Origin: Deltaproteobacteria bacterium
Lineage (GTDB): Bacteria > Desulfobacterota > Syntrophobacteria > BM002
DNA length: 5,204 nt
Assembly (NCBI GenBank): GCA_017861095.1
Contig: JAGFXI010000176.1
Coordinates: 1 to 5,204, forward strand
Reading direction: 5' to 3'
Both the position numbers and the translations under genes were made by a program. Under the pieces are notes generated by a model. It ran no database searches and had not been told where the DNA came from. It saw nothing but the letters and a program-made list of their open reading frames with translations. Below, piece by piece: positions 4,705-5,204 of this stretch (position 1 is its first letter; the number at the start of each line of letters is the position of its first letter).

Positions 4705-5204
4705 CTAAGGCTTCCCATACAAGGCGACGATTCCCTGGGCGCCGAGGTCGGGGACGAGAAGTTCCAATCCGTCATACCGTGGCAATATCCGGCTGAAACC
4801 GTAAATCATATAGAGGGCTCCCTTCTTGGCTTCTCGGGTGATCTTGTCCGCGAAAAGATCATGAAGGGTGATGTAAGTGTAGAAGAGGTCCATGTCGCTA
4901 AACCGCAGGCCGGTCGCGGCCAGGATCTTTTCGTACGTGCTTCGGTCCAAAGTATCCCCTCGCAGGAGGAAGATATTGTCAGGAGGCAAGGGCAGGTTCG
5001 CTCGCGTCAGGCGGGCCCTAAGCTCCGTCAGACGGGGGGAAAACTCGGCCAGAATCTCCCCATCGATCTCGATGCCAACCGACTGCCGCACAAAGTAGCT
5101 CATGAGCACGTTGACCCTACCGTCGGCGCATCCCAGGTCGGTGAAGATGGTCCGGCCGGGGACGAGGAATCCGTCGGCAACGAGATGGGCAACGCACCTT
5201 CCTA
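4705..5204 (-). CDS. Class I SAM-dependent methyltransferase, partial (5' end beyond window)
   Basis: The frame is open from the right edge to the TAG at 4705-4707, giving at least 165 residues. Translation of 5110-5202 gives GRCVAHLVADGFLVPGRTIF, then TDLGCADGR, a motif I (SAM-binding Gly-rich loop). It is followed after about 13 residues by VGIEID, whose acidic end (motif II) would bind the SAM ribose. Later, DMDLFYTYITLHDLF fits motif IV, and the C-terminus GIVALYGKP fits a closing strand. An in-frame GTG at 5109 lies after motif I and cannot be the true start. The substrate is not evident. The layout is somewhat like small DOT1-type or generic class I enzymes. The gene converges on the AbrB-like gene with 100 bp between. 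Confidence 0.8.
   Translation of the reverse strand, partial: GRCVAHLVADGFLVPGRTIFTDLGCADGRVNVLMSYFVRQSVGIEIDGEILAEFSPRLTELRARLTRANLPLPPDNIFLLRGDTLDRSTYEKILAATGLRFSDMDLFYTYITLHDLFADKITREAKKGALYMIYGFSRILPRYDGLELLVPDLGAQGIVALYGKP

Noticed and set aside
4206..4775. 189-codon minus-strand open frame overlapping the AbrB-like gene
   Set aside because: It overlaps a well-supported plus-strand gene with its own promoter and domain signature, and also runs into the methyltransferase 3' end.

Overview
The window looks like chromosomal DNA from a GC-rich, Gram-negative-type bacterium. The evidence is strong G/C bias at third codon positions, purine-rich ribosome binding sites, a split (three-polypeptide) proton-translocating transhydrogenase and an exported thioredoxin-fold protein. 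The phylum cannot be fixed from sequence alone. Deltaproteobacteria-like, NC10-like or Acidobacteria-like lineages would all fit, but this is impression rather than evidence.

Layout. At 1-161 an open frame on the plus strand runs in from the left edge and may be the tail of a gene. A strong 7-bp hairpin at 162-178 separates it from the convergent pnt genes. At 228-3065, all on the minus strand, lie pntAA (NAD(H)-binding subunit, 370 aa), pntAB (small membrane subunit, 98 aa) and pntB (membrane plus NADP(H)-binding subunit, 460 aa). They form an operon in which pntAB and pntB overlap by 4 bp. Together they make a complete energy-linked transhydrogenase that moves hydride between NADH and NADP+ using the proton gradient.

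Upstream of pntAA is a stretch of about 395 bp without a convincing gene. It holds a 236-bp segment (3113-3348) bounded by inverted repeats matching at 15 of 16 positions and lacking any transposase. It looks like a MITE or insertion-sequence remnant and sits only 47 bp before the pntAA start codon.

At 3461-4604 there is a divergent pair. On the minus strand is an exported thioredoxin-fold protein with a WCVYC active site. On the plus strand is a small protein with an HTH-like N-terminal segment, a Pro/Ala linker and a C-terminal SpoVT/AbrB-type domain. Their 187-193 bp shared intergenic region carries two back-to-back sigma-70-like promoters, a leader hairpin in front of the thioredoxin-fold gene and a 10-bp perfect palindrome just before the regulator's ribosome binding site. 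This suggests that the AbrB-like protein controls itself and perhaps its neighbour.

At 4705-5204, on the minus strand, is the 3' part of a class I SAM-dependent methyltransferase cut by the window edge. Its diagnostic SAM-binding motif lies upstream of the first in-window start codon, so calling a start there would miss it.

No wholly new system is evident. The most unusual items are the inverted-repeat element in front of the pnt operon and the HTH-AbrB fusion with its divergent promoter region.
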